A DNA stretch of 64,000 nt from Pannonibacter sp. XCT-53 (GCF_009915765.1 NZ_JAABLQ010000001.1:3162001-3226000), one strand, 5' to 3'. Shown: positions 35,545-45,900, counted from the stretch's first letter. Notes: a model not told the origin generated them from the sequence alone. Numbers and translations are program-made.

Positions 35545-37590
35545 ATGTCGAAACATTCCAAGTCCGAGATCGGCCTGGTCTCGCCCGCCATCCTCAAGCC
35601 GGCGCTGTGGCAGACCCTGACCAAGCTCGACCCGCGCCATCTGGTGCGCAACCCGGTCATCTTCGCCACGGCCACCGTGTCGGCGCTGGCGACCGTCCTG
35701 GTCCTGCGCGAGGCGCTGACCGGCGGGCCGGCGGTGTCCATCGGCCTGCAGATCACCGTCTGGCTGTGGTTCACCGTCCTCTTCGCCAACTTCGCCGAAG
35801 CGCTGGCCGAGGGACGCGGCAAGGCCCGGGCCGATTCGTTCCGCGCCACCAAGTCGGCCGTGACGGCCAAGGTCCTGAAGGATGCGGCCGACCGCAGCAG
35901 CTTCACGCTGGAGAACGCCGACTTCCTGCAACCGGGCAAGGTGATCCTGGTCGAGGCCGGAGATGTCATCCCCACCGATGGCGAGATCGTCGAGGGCGTT
36001 GCCTCGGTGAACGAAAGCGCGATCACGGGCGAATCCGCCCCCGTGATCCGCGAAAGCGGCGGCGACCGGTCGTCGGTCACCGGCGGCACCACGGTCGTGT
36101 CCGACTGGCTGGTCATCCGCGTCACCGCCAAGCCGGGCGAGACCTATCTCGACCGGATGATCGCGCTGGTGGAAGGCGCCAAGCGGGCCAAGACGCCGAA
36201 CGAGATCGCGCTCGACATCCTGCTGGCCGCGCTGACGCTGGTGTTCCTGCTGGTCGTCGTGACCCTGCCGTTCTTCGCGGCCTGGTCCGGGGCAACGATC
36301 CCGCCGATCTATCTGATCGCGCTGTTCGTGACGTTGATCCCGACCACCATCGGCGGCCTGCTCTCGGCCATCGGCATCGCTGGCATGGACCGGCTGATCA
36401 AGGCCAATGTCATCGCCAAGTCAGGCCGCGCCGTGGAAGCGGCCGGTGACATCGACGTGCTGCTGCTCGACAAGACCGGCACGATCACCTTCGGCAACCG
36501 CATGGCCGACGCCTTCGTGCCGGCACCGGGCGTTGCCGAGAAGGATCTTGCCTATGCCGCCGTGCTCGCCTCGCTCTCCGACGAGACGCCGGAAGGCAAG
36601 TCCATCGTGCAGCTCGCCACGCGCAAGTTCGGCAGCTTCGACCTGGACGAGGCGCTGCGCGGCACCTTCGTTCCCTTCACGGCGCAGTCGCGCATGTCGG
36701 GCGTCGACCTGCCGTCCGGCGGGCGGATCCGCAAGGGGGCCGGCGATGCCGTCCGCGCGCTGGTCGGCGGGGCGCTGGACCCGCAGGTGGAGGCGTCCGT
36801 GAAGCGGATCGCCACCACGGGCGGCACGCCGCTGGTGGTGCTGCGCGACAGCCGCGTGCTCGGCGTCGTCCACCTCAAGGACATCGTCAAGCCGAACATC
36901 CGCGAACGCTTCGCCGAACTGCGGCGCATGGGCATCCGCACGGTGATGATCACCGGTGACAACCCGCTGACGGCGGCCGCAATCGCCGCAGAGGCCGGTG
37001 TCGACGACTTCCTGGCGGAAGCGACGCCGGAGAAGAAGCTGGAGCTGATCCGGCGCGAGCAGGCCGAAGGCCGGCTGGTGGCCATGTGCGGCGACGGCTC
37101 CAACGACGCCCCGGCACTGGCCCAGGCCGATGTCGGCGTGGCCATGAACTCCGGCACGCCGGCGGCCAAGGAGGCCGGCAACCTGATCGACCTCGACAGC
37201 GATCCGACCAAGCTGATCGAGATCGTCATGGTGGGCAAGCAGCTGCTCATCTCGCGCGGGGCGCTGACCACCTTCTCCATCGCCAATGACGTTGCCAAGT
37301 ATTTCGCCATCCTGCCGGCGCTGTTCGTGGCGGCCTATCCGGGCCTGGGGGTCCTCGACATCATGGGGCTCGGCACGCCTGCGAGCGCCATCCTGTCGGC
37401 GATCATCTTCAACGCGCTGATCATCATCGGACTGATCCCGATCGCGCTGAAGGGCGTGGGCTACACCCCCGCCTCGGCAGCCGCCCTGCTCACCCGCAAT
37501 CTGGCCGTCTATGGCATCGGCGGCCTTGTCGCCCCCTTCCTCGGCATCAAGCTGATCGACCTCGTCGTCGACGCGCTGGCCCTCGTCTGA
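35545..37590 (+). CDS. kdpB: Potassium-transporting ATPase ATP-binding subunit KdpB
   Basis: 681-aa P-type ATPase that powers Kdp. The phosphorylated aspartate is in [12 protein letters not shown] (near 310), the actuator-domain motif is ITGESAPV (TGES), and the hinge motif [12 protein letters not shown] (near 515) is intact. Membrane helices surround these. The start is 9 bp after kdpA. No sign of damage. Confidence 0.97.
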   Translation: MSKHSKSEIGLVSPAILKPALWQTLTKLDPRHLVRNPVIFATATVSALATVLVLREALTGGPAVSIGLQITVWLWFTVLFANFAEALAEGRGKARADSFRATKSAVTAKVLKDAADRSSFTLENADFLQPGKVILVEAGDVIPTDGEIVEGVASVNESAITGESAPVIRESGGDRSSVTGGTTVVSDWLVIRVTAKPGETYLDRMIALVEGAKRAKTPNEIALDILLAALTLVFLLVVVTLPFFAAWSGATIPPIYLIALFVTLIPTTIGGLLSAIGIAGMDRLIKANVIAKSGRAVEAAGDIDVLLLDKTGTITFGNRMADAFVPAPGVAEKDLAYAAVLASLSDETPEGKSIVQLATRKFGSFDLDEALRGTFVPFTAQSRMSGVDLPSGGRIRKGAGDAVRALVGGALDPQVEASVKRIATTGGTPLVVLRDSRVLGVVHLKDIVKPNIRERFAELRRMGIRTVMITGDNPLTAAAIAAEAGVDDFLAEATPEKKLELIRREQAEGRLVAMCGDGSNDAPALAQADVGVAMNSGTPAAKEAGNLIDLDSDPTKLIEIVMVGKQLLISRGALTTFSIANDVAKYFAILPALFVAAYPGLGVLDIMGLGTPASAILSAIIFNALIIIGLIPIALKGVGYTPASAAALLTRNLAVYGIGGLVAPFLGIKLIDLVVDALALV

Positions 37591-37605
37591 TCCGGGAGAC
37601 GGAAC

Positions 37606-38160
37606 ATGTTGCAGCATCTGCGCCCTGCGCTCTATCTCGTGGCGCTCTTCACCGGGCTTCTCGGGCTCGCCTATCCGCTGGCGATCCAGGGCATCGCCCA
37701 GGCCGTGATCCCGTTCCAGGCGAACGGGTCGCTGGTCACGCGGGACGGCGCCGTCGTGGGCTCGGCCCTCGTCGGCCAGGCCTTCACGGCGGAGCGGTAC
37801 TTCCATGGCCGTCCTTCGGCCACAAGCGACCCGTACAACGCATCGTCGTCGTCGGGCTCCAACCTTGCCCCGACCAGTGCCGCCCTCAAGGCGGCGGTGG
37901 CGGAGCGGGTGATGGCTCTCGGCGGCGGCCGGCAGCCGGCCGATCTGGTGACCGCCTCGGCCTCCGGTCTCGACCCGCACGTGAGCCCCGACGCGGCGCT
38001 GGCCCAGGCCGCCCGCGTTGCGGCCGCCCGCGGTCTTGATCCGGCCAAGGTCCGGGCGCTCGTCACCCAGACTGTGGAGCCCCGGCATCTCGGGCTCGTC
38101 GGTGAACCAAGGGTCAATGTTCTCGAGCTCAACATGGCGCTCGACGCCCTCTACCAGTAA
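37606..38160 (+). CDS. kdpC: Potassium-transporting ATPase subunit KdpC
   Basis: 184 aa with one N-terminal membrane helix ([23 protein letters not shown]) and a periplasmic part. It has the conserved [31 protein letters not shown] and [11 protein letters not shown] blocks. KdpC stabilises the complex and aids K+ delivery. Short gap (15 bp) from kdpB. Confidence 0.96.
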   Translation: MLQHLRPALYLVALFTGLLGLAYPLAIQGIAQAVIPFQANGSLVTRDGAVVGSALVGQAFTAERYFHGRPSATSDPYNASSSSGSNLAPTSAALKAAVAERVMALGGGRQPADLVTASASGLDPHVSPDAALAQAARVAAARGLDPAKVRALVTQTVEPRHLGLVGEPRVNVLELNMALDALYQ

Positions 38161-38172
38161 GGATCCCGCGCC

Positions 38173-40911
38173 GTGACGCCAGCCGAGGATGACCGTCCCG
38201 CTCCGGAAACCTTCCTTGAGGTCGCCCGGGCCGAAAGCGAGCCGCCCCAGAAGCGCGGCAAGCTGAAGATCTTCCTCGGCGCCGCACCGGGGGTCGGCAA
38301 GACCTACGCCATGCTCGAGGAGGCGCATCTGCGCCGCCGCGCCGGCGTGGATGTGGTCGCCGCCCTGGTGGAGACCCACGGCCGCATGGAAACGGCGGCG
38401 GAGCTGGTCGGCCTTGCCCTCCTGCCCCGCCGGCGCGTGCCCTACCGGGGCCAGGTCCTGACCGAGCTGGATGTTGACGCCCTGATCGAGCGCCGGCCCC
38501 AGCTTGCCCTGATCGACGAGCTGGCGCACAGCAACCCGCCCGGCTCGCGCCATCCCAAGCGCTGGCAGGACGTGATGGAGGTGCTCGACAGCGGCATCGA
38601 CGTCCTGACCACGCTCAACATCCAGCACATCGAGAGCCTCAATGATGCGGTGACCCGGATCAGCGGTGCGCGCGTGCAGGAGACGGTGCCGGATGCGGTG
38701 GTGGCCGAGGCGGACGCGATCGAGCTGATCGACCTGCCGCCGGACGAGCTGATCGACCGGCTGAAGGACGGCAAGATCTATCGCCCGGCCCAGGCCGGTC
38801 AGGCGCTCGAGAACTTCTTCACCCGCGACAAGCTGACGGCCCTGCGCGAGATGGCGCTGCGCACCACCGCCGGGCAGGTCGACGCGGAGATCCTGTCGCT
38901 GATGCAGGCCAAGGCCACGCGCGGGCCGCTGCCCAGCGGCGAGCGACTGATGGTCTGCATCAACGAGGCACCGGTCGCCAAGACCCTCGTCCGCTCCGGC
39001 AAGCGCATGGCCGAGCGGGCCAAGATCCCATGGCTGGTCGTCACCGTCGTGACGCCGACGCATGAGGCCCTGGGCGCGGACGCACAGCAGCAGATGCAGG
39101 ATGCGATGCGGCTGGCCGAGACGCTCGGCGCGGAACCCGTGACGCTGAGAGCCGAGTCCGACGTGGCCGGGGAGCTGCTGCGCTTTGCCCGCTCGCGCAA
39201 TGTCTCCCGCCTGCTGATCGGCCGTCCCCGCTGGCAGAAAAGCCCCTGGCGGCGGGTGACGGCGCTGTTCCGCGAGCCGGTGTCCGACCGGCTTCTGGAC
39301 GGAGCCACCGATTTCGAGGTGACCGTCGTCACGCCGAATGTGCGCAACGAGCGGCGCAAGGCGGTGGCGCGGCCCCGCATCGACACGCAGCCGAAAGGCT
39401 ATGTCGCGGCGGTGGTCGTGACTGCCGTTGCAACGGTTCTGGGGTTGCCGGTGGAGAGCGTCGACCTCATTCCGAGCAGCGCGCTCACGGTCTTCTACCT
39501 GCTGGGCGTCATGCTGGTTGGCGCCCATTACGGTCTCGGGCCGTCCCTGTTTGCCAGTGTCCTGGCCTTCCTCTGCTACAATTTCTTCTTCATCCATCCG
39601 ACGTTGACGTTGAGCATCGCGCAGCCGTCGGAGGTGGTCGCGCTGTCGGTGTTCCTGCTCGGCGCCCTGTTCACCGGCAATCTGGCCAGCCGGCTCAAGG
39701 CGCAGATCGAAAGCATGCGCGCGACCCAGACCCGGATCGAGACGCTCTACACCTTCGCCCGCAAGATCGCCTCGGCCACAAAGTTCGACGATGTCCTGTG
39801 GGCGGCGGCGGCGCATGGCGCCAAGGCCCTGAATGCCCGCACCCTGATCCTGACACCGGACGCCGGTGGCGCACTGCAGCAGGTGCAGGGGCATCCGACC
39901 ATCGAGGAACATCTCGATGCCAGGGCCGCAGGTGCGGCCCAGTGGGCGTTCGAGAAGGCCGAGGCCGCAGGGACGGGAACCGGCACCCTGCCGGGCAGTG
40001 ACTGGCTGTTCGTGCCGCTGGCGACGGCCGGCAAGCCCTTCGGCGTGTTCGGGGTCGCCTTCGCCGATCCGCAGCGCGCAGCCGATCCGGAGACACGGCG
40101 GTTGCTGCTGGCGGTCGAGGACCAGGTCGCCGTGGCCATCGAGCGCAACCGGCTGGCCGAGGAACTGTCGAACGCCCGGGTTGCCGCCGAAAGCGACCAG
40201 CTCCGCGCCGCCCTGCTCAATTCCGTCAGTCATGACCTGCGCACGCCGCTGGTCACCGTCATCGGCTCCATGTCGAGCCTTGCCGATCCGGACACCGACC
40301 TGCCCCGGGAGGACCGGCAGGCGTTGGTCGAGACCGCGCTGGACGAGGCCCGGCGGCTGGATCGCTACGTGCAGAACCTGCTGGACATGACCCGCCTCGG
40401 ACATGGCGCACTGAAACCCCGGCAAGGTGCCGTCGACATCCGCGAAATCATCGGCAGGGTCCGCTCGGATCTGGCCCGCACGCTGATGCGGCACCGGCTC
40501 AACGTCGAGGTTCCGCGTGACTTCCCGATGCTGCAGGTGGATCCGGTGCTGATCGGCCAGGCGCTCATCAACCTTCTGGAAAACGCGGCCAAGTATGCTC
40601 CGGCCGGCACCGAGATTTCCGTGCGGGCCGGGCTTGCCGCCGAAGGGGGGGCCGAGATCCAGGTCATCGACGAAGGGCCGGGCATTCCGGCTGGCGACCG
40701 GGAAAAGGTGTTCGACCTGTTTCACCGGGCCGCGCGCGGCGATGGCGCCCCGGCGGGGACAGGGATGGGCCTTGCCATCGTGCGCGGCCTGGTCGCGGCC
40801 CATGGCGGCACCGTGCGCGCGACCTCGGGCCCGGACGGCAAGGGCGCAGCCCTGGTCATGACACTGCCGCTGGCCACGCCGCAGGCCTCGGAACTGGAGA
40901 CCGAGACATGA
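38173..40911 (+). CDS. kdpD: Osmosensitive K+ channel sensor histidine kinase KdpD
   Basis: 912 aa. The cytoplasmic KdpD domain has the Walker A GAAPGVGKT near 36 and a USP-like domain at about 255-375. Four close membrane helices (about 405-500), a GAF-like domain (about 525-660) and the kinase follow: His in SVSHDLRTPL near 690, N box NLLENAAKYAP, G boxes DEGPGIP and GTGMGLAIVRGL. It senses K+ limitation and phosphorylates KdpE. GTG start at 38173, with AAGGA about 9 nt upstream. Overlaps kdpE by 4 bp. Confidence 0.96.
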   Translation: MTPAEDDRPAPETFLEVARAESEPPQKRGKLKIFLGAAPGVGKTYAMLEEAHLRRRAGVDVVAALVETHGRMETAAELVGLALLPRRRVPYRGQVLTELDVDALIERRPQLALIDELAHSNPPGSRHPKRWQDVMEVLDSGIDVLTTLNIQHIESLNDAVTRISGARVQETVPDAVVAEADAIELIDLPPDELIDRLKDGKIYRPAQAGQALENFFTRDKLTALREMALRTTAGQVDAEILSLMQAKATRGPLPSGERLMVCINEAPVAKTLVRSGKRMAERAKIPWLVVTVVTPTHEALGADAQQQMQDAMRLAETLGAEPVTLRAESDVAGELLRFARSRNVSRLLIGRPRWQKSPWRRVTALFREPVSDRLLDGATDFEVTVVTPNVRNERRKAVARPRIDTQPKGYVAAVVVTAVATVLGLPVESVDLIPSSALTVFYLLGVMLVGAHYGLGPSLFASVLAFLCYNFFFIHPTLTLSIAQPSEVVALSVFLLGALFTGNLASRLKAQIESMRATQTRIETLYTFARKIASATKFDDVLWAAAAHGAKALNARTLILTPDAGGALQQVQGHPTIEEHLDARAAGAAQWAFEKAEAAGTGTGTLPGSDWLFVPLATAGKPFGVFGVAFADPQRAADPETRRLLLAVEDQVAVAIERNRLAEELSNARVAAESDQLRAALLNSVSHDLRTPLVTVIGSMSSLADPDTDLPREDRQALVETALDEARRLDRYVQNLLDMTRLGHGALKPRQGAVDIREIIGRVRSDLARTLMRHRLNVEVPRDFPMLQVDPVLIGQALINLLENAAKYAPAGTEISVRAGLAAEGGAEIQVIDEGPGIPAGDREKVFDLFHRAARGDGAPAGTGMGLAIVRGLVAAHGGTVRATSGPDGKGAALVMTLPLATPQASELETET

Positions 40912-41603
40912 TCCCGACCTCCGCGCCCGCGCGGATCCTGCTGATCGAGGACGAGGCACCGATCCGCCGCTTTCTCAGGATCGCGCTTGGCAGCGCCGGT
41001 CACGAGACCGTGGAGGCCGGCAACGGCCGCGAGGGGCTGGAGCAGGCCGTCACGGCTGCGCCCGATCTCGTCATTCTCGATCTCGGCCTGCCGGACATGG
41101 ACGGCAAGGACGTGGTCCGGGAGATCCGCAGCTGGTCGCGGGTGCCGATCCTGATCCTGTCGGTGCGCGATGGCGAGGGCGAGAAGATCGCGGCCCTCGA
41201 CGCCGGGGCCGATGACTATGTCACCAAGCCTTTCGCCACCGGAGAACTGCTGGCCCGGCTGCGGGTGCTGCTGCGCAAGCGGGGCGACAGCGAGGCCCAA
41301 CCCTCGACCGTTCAGGTCGGGCCGCTGTCGGTCGACCTGGCGCGGCGGCTGGTCAGCGTCGGCGAGCAGGACATCAAGCTGACGCGCAAGGAATTCGACG
41401 TGCTGGCCCTGCTCGCGCGCCATGGCGGCCGGCTGGTCAGCCACCGGCAGATCCTGACGGAGATCTGGGGCCCGGCCCACGCCGACGACCTGCATTACCT
41501 GCGCATCGCCATCGGCCACATCCGCAGCAAGCTCGATGACGACCCGGCCAGCCCGCGCTTCATCGTCACGGAGCCGGGCGTCGGCTACCGCCTGCTTGGC
41601 TGA
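40908..41603 (+). CDS. kdpE: Response regulator KdpE
   Basis: 231-aa OmpR/PhoB-class regulator. The receiver domain has the acidic pair in LLIEDEAPI, phosphorylated Asp in LVILDLGLPDMDG (near 54) and KPF near 105. The C-terminal winged helix (KLTRKEFDVLALLARHGGRLVSHRQILTEIWG region) binds DNA. Expected to activate kdpFABC, for which the phased CTTTACGC repeats at 33643-33694 are a candidate site. Converges with the ferredoxin gene after 18 bp. Confidence 0.96.
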   Translation: MIPTSAPARILLIEDEAPIRRFLRIALGSAGHETVEAGNGREGLEQAVTAAPDLVILDLGLPDMDGKDVVREIRSWSRVPILILSVRDGEGEKIAALDAGADDYVTKPFATGELLARLRVLLRKRGDSEAQPSTVQVGPLSVDLARRLVSVGEQDIKLTRKEFDVLALLARHGGRLVSHRQILTEIWGPAHADDLHYLRIAIGHIRSKLDDDPASPRFIVTEPGVGYRLLG

Positions 41604-41621
41604 CCCCGGGGCGCGCCGGCA

Positions 41622-41942
41622 TCAGTGCTGGCTGGCGGGCAGGTGCACCACCAGCCCGTCCTGGGCCGCAGTGAGCTTCACCTGGCACGACAGCCGGCTT
41701 TCGAGGCGCGGGTCGATCACGCACTCGATCATTGCCGCTTCCGCCTCGTCGGGCGGGGGCAGCAGGGCGAGCTGGCTGGCCTCGATGTAGCAATGGCAGG
41801 TGCCACAGGCACAGGCACCGCCGCATTCGGCCGCGATTTCCTCGATCCCGTGGGCCACGGCGGCGGCCATGAGCGTCTGGCCTTCCGTGGCCTCGACGTC
41901 CTGCCGCGTGCCGTCTGCGGACATGAATGTGATGCGGGGCAT
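41622..41942 (-). CDS. [2Fe-2S] ferredoxin, adrenodoxin type
   Basis: 106 aa. Cluster ligands are in ECGGACACGTCHCY and the later SCQV, the C-x5-C-x2-C ... C pattern of adrenodoxin/putidaredoxin-type ferredoxins that feed cytochromes P450. It lies 200 bp downstream of a P450 gene in the same direction, so it is the likely electron donor. No ferredoxin reductase gene is seen nearby, so one encoded elsewhere would be needed. Confidence 0.93.
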   Translation of the reverse strand: MPRITFMSADGTRQDVEATEGQTLMAAAVAHGIEEIAAECGGACACGTCHCYIEASQLALLPPPDEAEAAMIECVIDPRLESRLSCQVKLTAAQDGLVVHLPASQH

Positions 41943-42142
41943 GGGTCTCTGGCTCCGTTTTCCCGGGTCTGGTGGCTGTTTGCTTGCGAAACTGTACGCG
42001 GCAGGAGGCTGGAGGCCCCCTGCCGCGCAAAAGGGGCGGACAGGGCAAGGCAGGCAGGTGGGATGCCGCCTGGGCCGCGGGGGAGGCCGCTGCCCGGTGT
42101 CCCGGTCCGGTCCCGATCATGGGCCTGCTGCGCTGGCCGGTC

Positions 42143-43411
42143 TCATGCGGGCACCAGCCGCAGGTCGAGCCGCTTCGGCCCGCGCACCGACAGGCCGCGC
42201 TTGTAGGTCACGGCCGGATCGGCCAGCTCGATCGCGCGGGTGCGGGCCAGCAGCGAGCCGAAGATGATTTCCATGTCGAGGCGGGCGAGGTGATTGCCGA
42301 GGCAGAAATGCGCCCCGCCGCCAAAGGCCAGGTGCCGGTTCGGCTTGCGTCCCACATCAAAGCGGTCCGCGGCCTCGAAGGCGGAAGGGTCGCGGTTGGC
42401 GGCGCCATAAAGCAGGCCGAACTTGGTGCCGCGCGGATAGGGCGTGCCGGCGATGGTCACATCCTCGGTGGCGTAGCGGTGGAAGAACGGCAGCGGCGAT
42501 TCATAGCGGAACATCTCCTGCACCGCGGTCGGCAGCAGCGCCGGGTCGGCCTTCAGCCGGGCCGCCTGGTCCGGGAACTTCAACAGGCAATGCATGCCCG
42601 ATCCCAGAACATCAATCGTCGACCCGTGGCCGGCCATCAGGATCAGCATGCAGGTGGAGATGAACTCGTCCTCGCTGAACAGGCCGGCGGCCTCGGCCTT
42701 GATCAGCTCGGAGATGAGGTCCGCGCGCGGGGCCTTCAGCCGCTCCGCCTTCAGCGCGGTCAGATACTCATAGAACTCCGTCGTCGCGGTCTCGGCGATC
42801 TGCTTGCGCGCGTCCGAGCGGTCGATGTCGAAGAACTGGACGATGTTTTCCGACCAGATGCGCAGCTTCGGACAGTCCTCGTCCGGCACGCCGATGAGGC
42901 GACCGATGATGTGGCCGGGCACCTCGGCAGCCAGATCCTCGACGAAGTCAATGTCGCGCTGGTCGAGCAGCCGGTCGAGGAGGCGCGTCACATAGGCCTG
43001 AATGTCATCGCGGAGCCTTGCCACCATCGCCGGCGTGAACAGGCGGAACACCGCCTTGCGCAGGCGGTCGTGCACCTCGCCGTCGCTGTCGAGCAGGCTG
43101 AACTGGACGAAGCGGGAGTGATGCGGCATGTCGTGCCAGTTTCCAGCCCGCTTCTGCGCCTCGATCTCCTCCGGCGGCACCAGCCCGTCCAGCGAGCGCA
43201 CCATCGTCTTGTCCATCACGATGGCCGAGACATCCTCGAAGCGGGAGGCGAGATGAATGTCGAAATCCGCGAAATAGGTCAGCCCATCCCGCGCACGCAG
43301 CCTCGCATAGGCCGCATAGGGATCGGCAGCGAAGGCCGGATCCAGCGGCGCAAACACCTGATCGTCGCCGGTCTCACCGGCGCCCGGCGTGGCAGAAGTT
43401 GTGTGCGGCAT
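42143..43411 (-). CDS. Cytochrome P450
   Basis: 422-aa soluble bacterial P450, a heme monooxygenase of unknown substrate. The heme-binding loop is AFGGGAHFCLGNHLAR (Cys near 368), the K-helix is EMFR (E-x-x-R), and the I-helix reads LMAGHGSTIDVL. The acidic residue usual before the catalytic Thr (A-G-x-D/E-T) is Gly, and the Thr position is Ser, an unusual proton-delivery site. ATG at 43411. Divergent from an AraC-type regulator and followed by a ferredoxin gene. Confidence 0.94.
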   Translation of the reverse strand: MPHTTSATPGAGETGDDQVFAPLDPAFAADPYAAYARLRARDGLTYFADFDIHLASRFEDVSAIVMDKTMVRSLDGLVPPEEIEAQKRAGNWHDMPHHSRFVQFSLLDSDGEVHDRLRKAVFRLFTPAMVARLRDDIQAYVTRLLDRLLDQRDIDFVEDLAAEVPGHIIGRLIGVPDEDCPKLRIWSENIVQFFDIDRSDARKQIAETATTEFYEYLTALKAERLKAPRADLISELIKAEAAGLFSEDEFISTCMLILMAGHGSTIDVLGSGMHCLLKFPDQAARLKADPALLPTAVQEMFRYESPLPFFHRYATEDVTIAGTPYPRGTKFGLLYGAANRDPSAFEAADRFDVGRKPNRHLAFGGGAHFCLGNHLARLDMEIIFGSLLARTRAIELADPAVTYKRGLSVRGPKRLDLRLVPA

Positions 43412-43471
43412 GGTCGAACTCTCCCTCGATTGCCAAAAGATAGCGTGGGCTTTCATCAGGGAAAATGCCGT

Positions 43472-43487
43472 CATCTCGCACGAGATG
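43472..43487. promoter_or_regulatory. Palindrome between P450 and AraC genes
   Basis: CATCTCG-CA-CGAGATG, a perfect 7-bp inverted repeat in the 110-bp divergent intergenic region, about 60 bp from the P450 start. Candidate operator for the shared control region; it could overlap the AraC-type gene if a more upstream start is used. Confidence 0.4.
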
Positions 43488-43521
43488 GACAAAACTCGCA
43501 TATCGGGTGATTGTGCCGGAC

Positions 43522-44373
43522 ATGGTGAACGCACGCGGCGACCTCGAGCACGAGGAGATCCTGTTCCACACGCCCGGCCGCCTGGCCGGAGCCCTGCCCT
43601 ATGCGCTGCAGGTGGCCGGACTGGGGCTCGCGCATCCCGGCCAGGAGCCGGTGCGCAAGCGCTACCATGACCACGTGCTGCTCCTTGCACTTGCGGGACA
43701 GGGCCGTGTCGAGACCGGCGGCGCGGTGCATGTGGTCGAGCCGGGCCAGGTGCTCTGGCTGGACACCTCGCGCCCCTATGCGCATGGGGCATCAGGGGCG
43801 GAGCCCTGGCGCTATCTCTGGATGGGCCTGCGCGGCACCGGCCTCGATGCGCTGTACGGGCTGCTGGACGTGAGCCGACGGCCGCTGTTCCGGCCCGAGC
43901 CCGCGCATGACCTTAAGACCGTGTTCCGGGAGGTCTGCGCGCTGGCCGGAAATCCCGCGCCGGAGGCCGATGCCCGCGCCAATGCTGCGGTGGCCGCGCT
44001 CCTCGCCGTGCTGGCGGGTGCGCGGGACGGCGGCCTGTCCGGGCTGCAGCACAGCCCCCAGATTGCGCGGATTGCCGAGCTGCTGCGGCAGGATCTCGCC
44101 CGCGCCTGGACCATCGAGGATCTTGCGCGCCTCGCCGGCCTCAGCGCCTCGCAGCTGTTCCGGGCCTTCAAGGCGGCCAGCGGCAGCACGCCGATGAGTT
44201 ACCTGCGCCAGGAGCGGATCGCCGAGGCGAGGCGTCTGCTGACGGCAACGAGCGATCCGGTGGCCGTGATCGCGCGGCGCTGCGGCTATGGCGACCCCTA
44301 TCACTTCTCGCGCGACTTCCGACGACTCACCGGCACGACACCGACACTGCTGCGGCGCAGCACCGGCTTCTGA
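43522..44373 (+). CDS. AraC-family transcriptional regulator
   Basis: 283 aa. N-terminal cupin-like sensor (HDHVLLLALAGQGRVETGG and VVEPGQVLWLDTSRPYAHG), then the double helix-turn-helix AraC domain: WTIEDLARLAGLSASQLFRAFK and PVAVIARRCGYGDPYHFSRDFRR. Divergent from the P450 gene, so probably its regulator. ATG at 43522 chosen; the frame is open 19 codons further upstream and neither start has a clear ribosome site. Confidence 0.9.
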   Translation: MVNARGDLEHEEILFHTPGRLAGALPYALQVAGLGLAHPGQEPVRKRYHDHVLLLALAGQGRVETGGAVHVVEPGQVLWLDTSRPYAHGASGAEPWRYLWMGLRGTGLDALYGLLDVSRRPLFRPEPAHDLKTVFREVCALAGNPAPEADARANAAVAALLAVLAGARDGGLSGLQHSPQIARIAELLRQDLARAWTIEDLARLAGLSASQLFRAFKAASGSTPMSYLRQERIAEARRLLTATSDPVAVIARRCGYGDPYHFSRDFRRLTGTTPTLLRRSTGF

Positions 44374-44376
44374 GCC

Positions 44377-45900
44377 TCACATCACCGCACCGACCTGCCA
44401 CGGCACAAATTCATTGTCGCCAAGGCCCAGCAGCTCGGATTTCGACTTTTCGCCCGATGCAACGGCGAGGAGGCACTCCAGGATTTCTGCGCCCTTGTCG
44501 GCGAGTGGCACGCCGGCCGACAGCACGTCACCGCAGGTGAGGTCCATGTCCTCCGGCATGGACGCGAACAGGGCATCGTTGGTGGCCAGTTTCACGGTCG
44601 GGGCGGGTTTGGAGCCAAAGGCGGACCCGCGCCCGGTGGTGAAGACGACGATCTGGGCCCCGCCGGCAATCTGCCCCGTTGCCGAGACCGGATCGTAACC
44701 GGGCGTGTCCATGAACACGAGGCCAGGTGCCGTCACCTGCTCGGCATAGTCGTAAAAGGCGGTGAGCGGCGTCGAGCCCCCCTTGGCAACGGCGCCGAGC
44801 GACTTTTCGAGGATGGTGGTGAGGCCGCCGGCCTTGTTGCCGGGACTGGGGTTGTTGTCCATGCTGCCGCCATTCATCTCGGTGTAGCGCTCCCACCAGC
44901 CGAGACAGGCGATCAGCCGGTCAGCCACCTCCCGGTTGACGGCCCGGCGCAGCAGCAGCTGTTCGGCCCCGTAGATTTCCGGCGTTTCCGACAGGATCAC
45001 GGTGGCGCCGAGCCCCACCAGAAGATCGCAGGCCGCGCCCAGCGCCGGATTGGCGGTGATGCCCGACAGGCCGTCCGAACCGCCGCATTGCAGCGCGACC
45101 TTGAGCGCGGCGACGGGCACCGGCTCGCGCCGGACCGCATTCACGGCGGGCAGGATCTCCAGCACCCTGGCCTTGATCGCGTCGATCGTCTTCCGCGTGC
45201 CGCCGCTGTCCTGGATCGTCAGCCCGTGGACATGATCCGCCCCGGCTGCGCCGGCCATCGCCTTCATGCGCGCGATCTGCATCACTTCGCAGCCGAGACC
45301 GACAAACACCGCCGCGCCGACATTCGGATGCGTGGCATGGCCCCAGAGGACGCGCTGGAGAAGGTCGAAGCCGCGCCCTTCGCCGGCCATGCCGCAGCCG
45401 GTGCCATGGGCAAAGGCGACGATGCCGTCGACGTTGGGAAAGTCCGCCAGCACGCCGGAGGCTTCCAGCTCAAGGGCGGCGCGGCGGATGACGGTGGCCG
45501 AGCAATTGACCGTTGCGCAGAGCGCGATGAAGTTGCGCGTGCCGACCCGGCCGCCGGAGCGCACATAGCCGGCAAACTGGCGCGGGGCCAGCCGGGGAAT
45601 GGCCGCCCGGGCCCGGGCAAGATCGGCCCCGATGGCATAGCTGCGGTCATGCGCCCCGAAGCCGCAGTTGTGGCTGTGGACATGGTCGCCTGCCGCAATG
45701 TCCTGCGTCGCCTGGCCGATGATCTGCCCGAACTTGTAGACCGGCTGGCCGGCCGGAACGGGCCGCAAGGCGATCTTGTGGCCGGCGGTCAAGGGCATCG
45801 GCAAGGGCCTGCCGAGGCCCAGCGGGTCGGCGCCGGCGGACAACCGCTCGCGCAGGATACCGACACTGTCGTCGGGATTGAGAACGATCAGGGCGCTCAT
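44377..45900 (-). CDS. uxaA: Altronate dehydratase
   Basis: 507-aa UxaA-family enzyme that dehydrates D-altronate to 2-keto-3-deoxygluconate. The N-terminal SAF domain (GHKIALRPVPAGQPVYKFGQIIG, GDHVHSHN) is fused to the dehydratase domain (GRVGTRNFIAL, HGTGCGM, QCGGSDGLSGITANPALG, MDNNPSPGNKAGGLT). Galactarate or altronate specificity cannot be separated with certainty, but the neighbouring uxaC favours altronate. Last gene of the uronate operon, 50 bp after kduD. Confidence 0.92.
   Translation of the reverse strand: MSALIVLNPDDSVGILRERLSAGADPLGLGRPLPMPLTAGHKIALRPVPAGQPVYKFGQIIGQATQDIAAGDHVHSHNCGFGAHDRSYAIGADLARARAAIPRLAPRQFAGYVRSGGRVGTRNFIALCATVNCSATVIRRAALELEASGVLADFPNVDGIVAFAHGTGCGMAGEGRGFDLLQRVLWGHATHPNVGAAVFVGLGCEVMQIARMKAMAGAAGADHVHGLTIQDSGGTRKTIDAIKARVLEILPAVNAVRREPVPVAALKVALQCGGSDGLSGITANPALGAACDLLVGLGATVILSETPEIYGAEQLLLRRAVNREVADRLIACLGWWERYTEMNGGSMDNNPSPGNKAGGLTTILEKSLGAVAKGGSTPLTAFYDYAEQVTAPGLVFMDTPGYDPVSATGQIAGGAQIVVFTTGRGSAFGSKPAPTVKLATNDALFASMPEDMDLTCGDVLSAGVPLADKGAEILECLLAVASGEKSKSELLGLGDNEFVPWQVGAVM

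Noticed and set aside
36421..40959. Very long open frame on the minus strand opposite kdpB-kdpE
   Set aside because: Mirrors the codon bias of the high-GC kdp genes; composition is His/Gln/Arg/Gly-rich with no domain. The plus-strand proteins are certain, so this is an antisense shadow.
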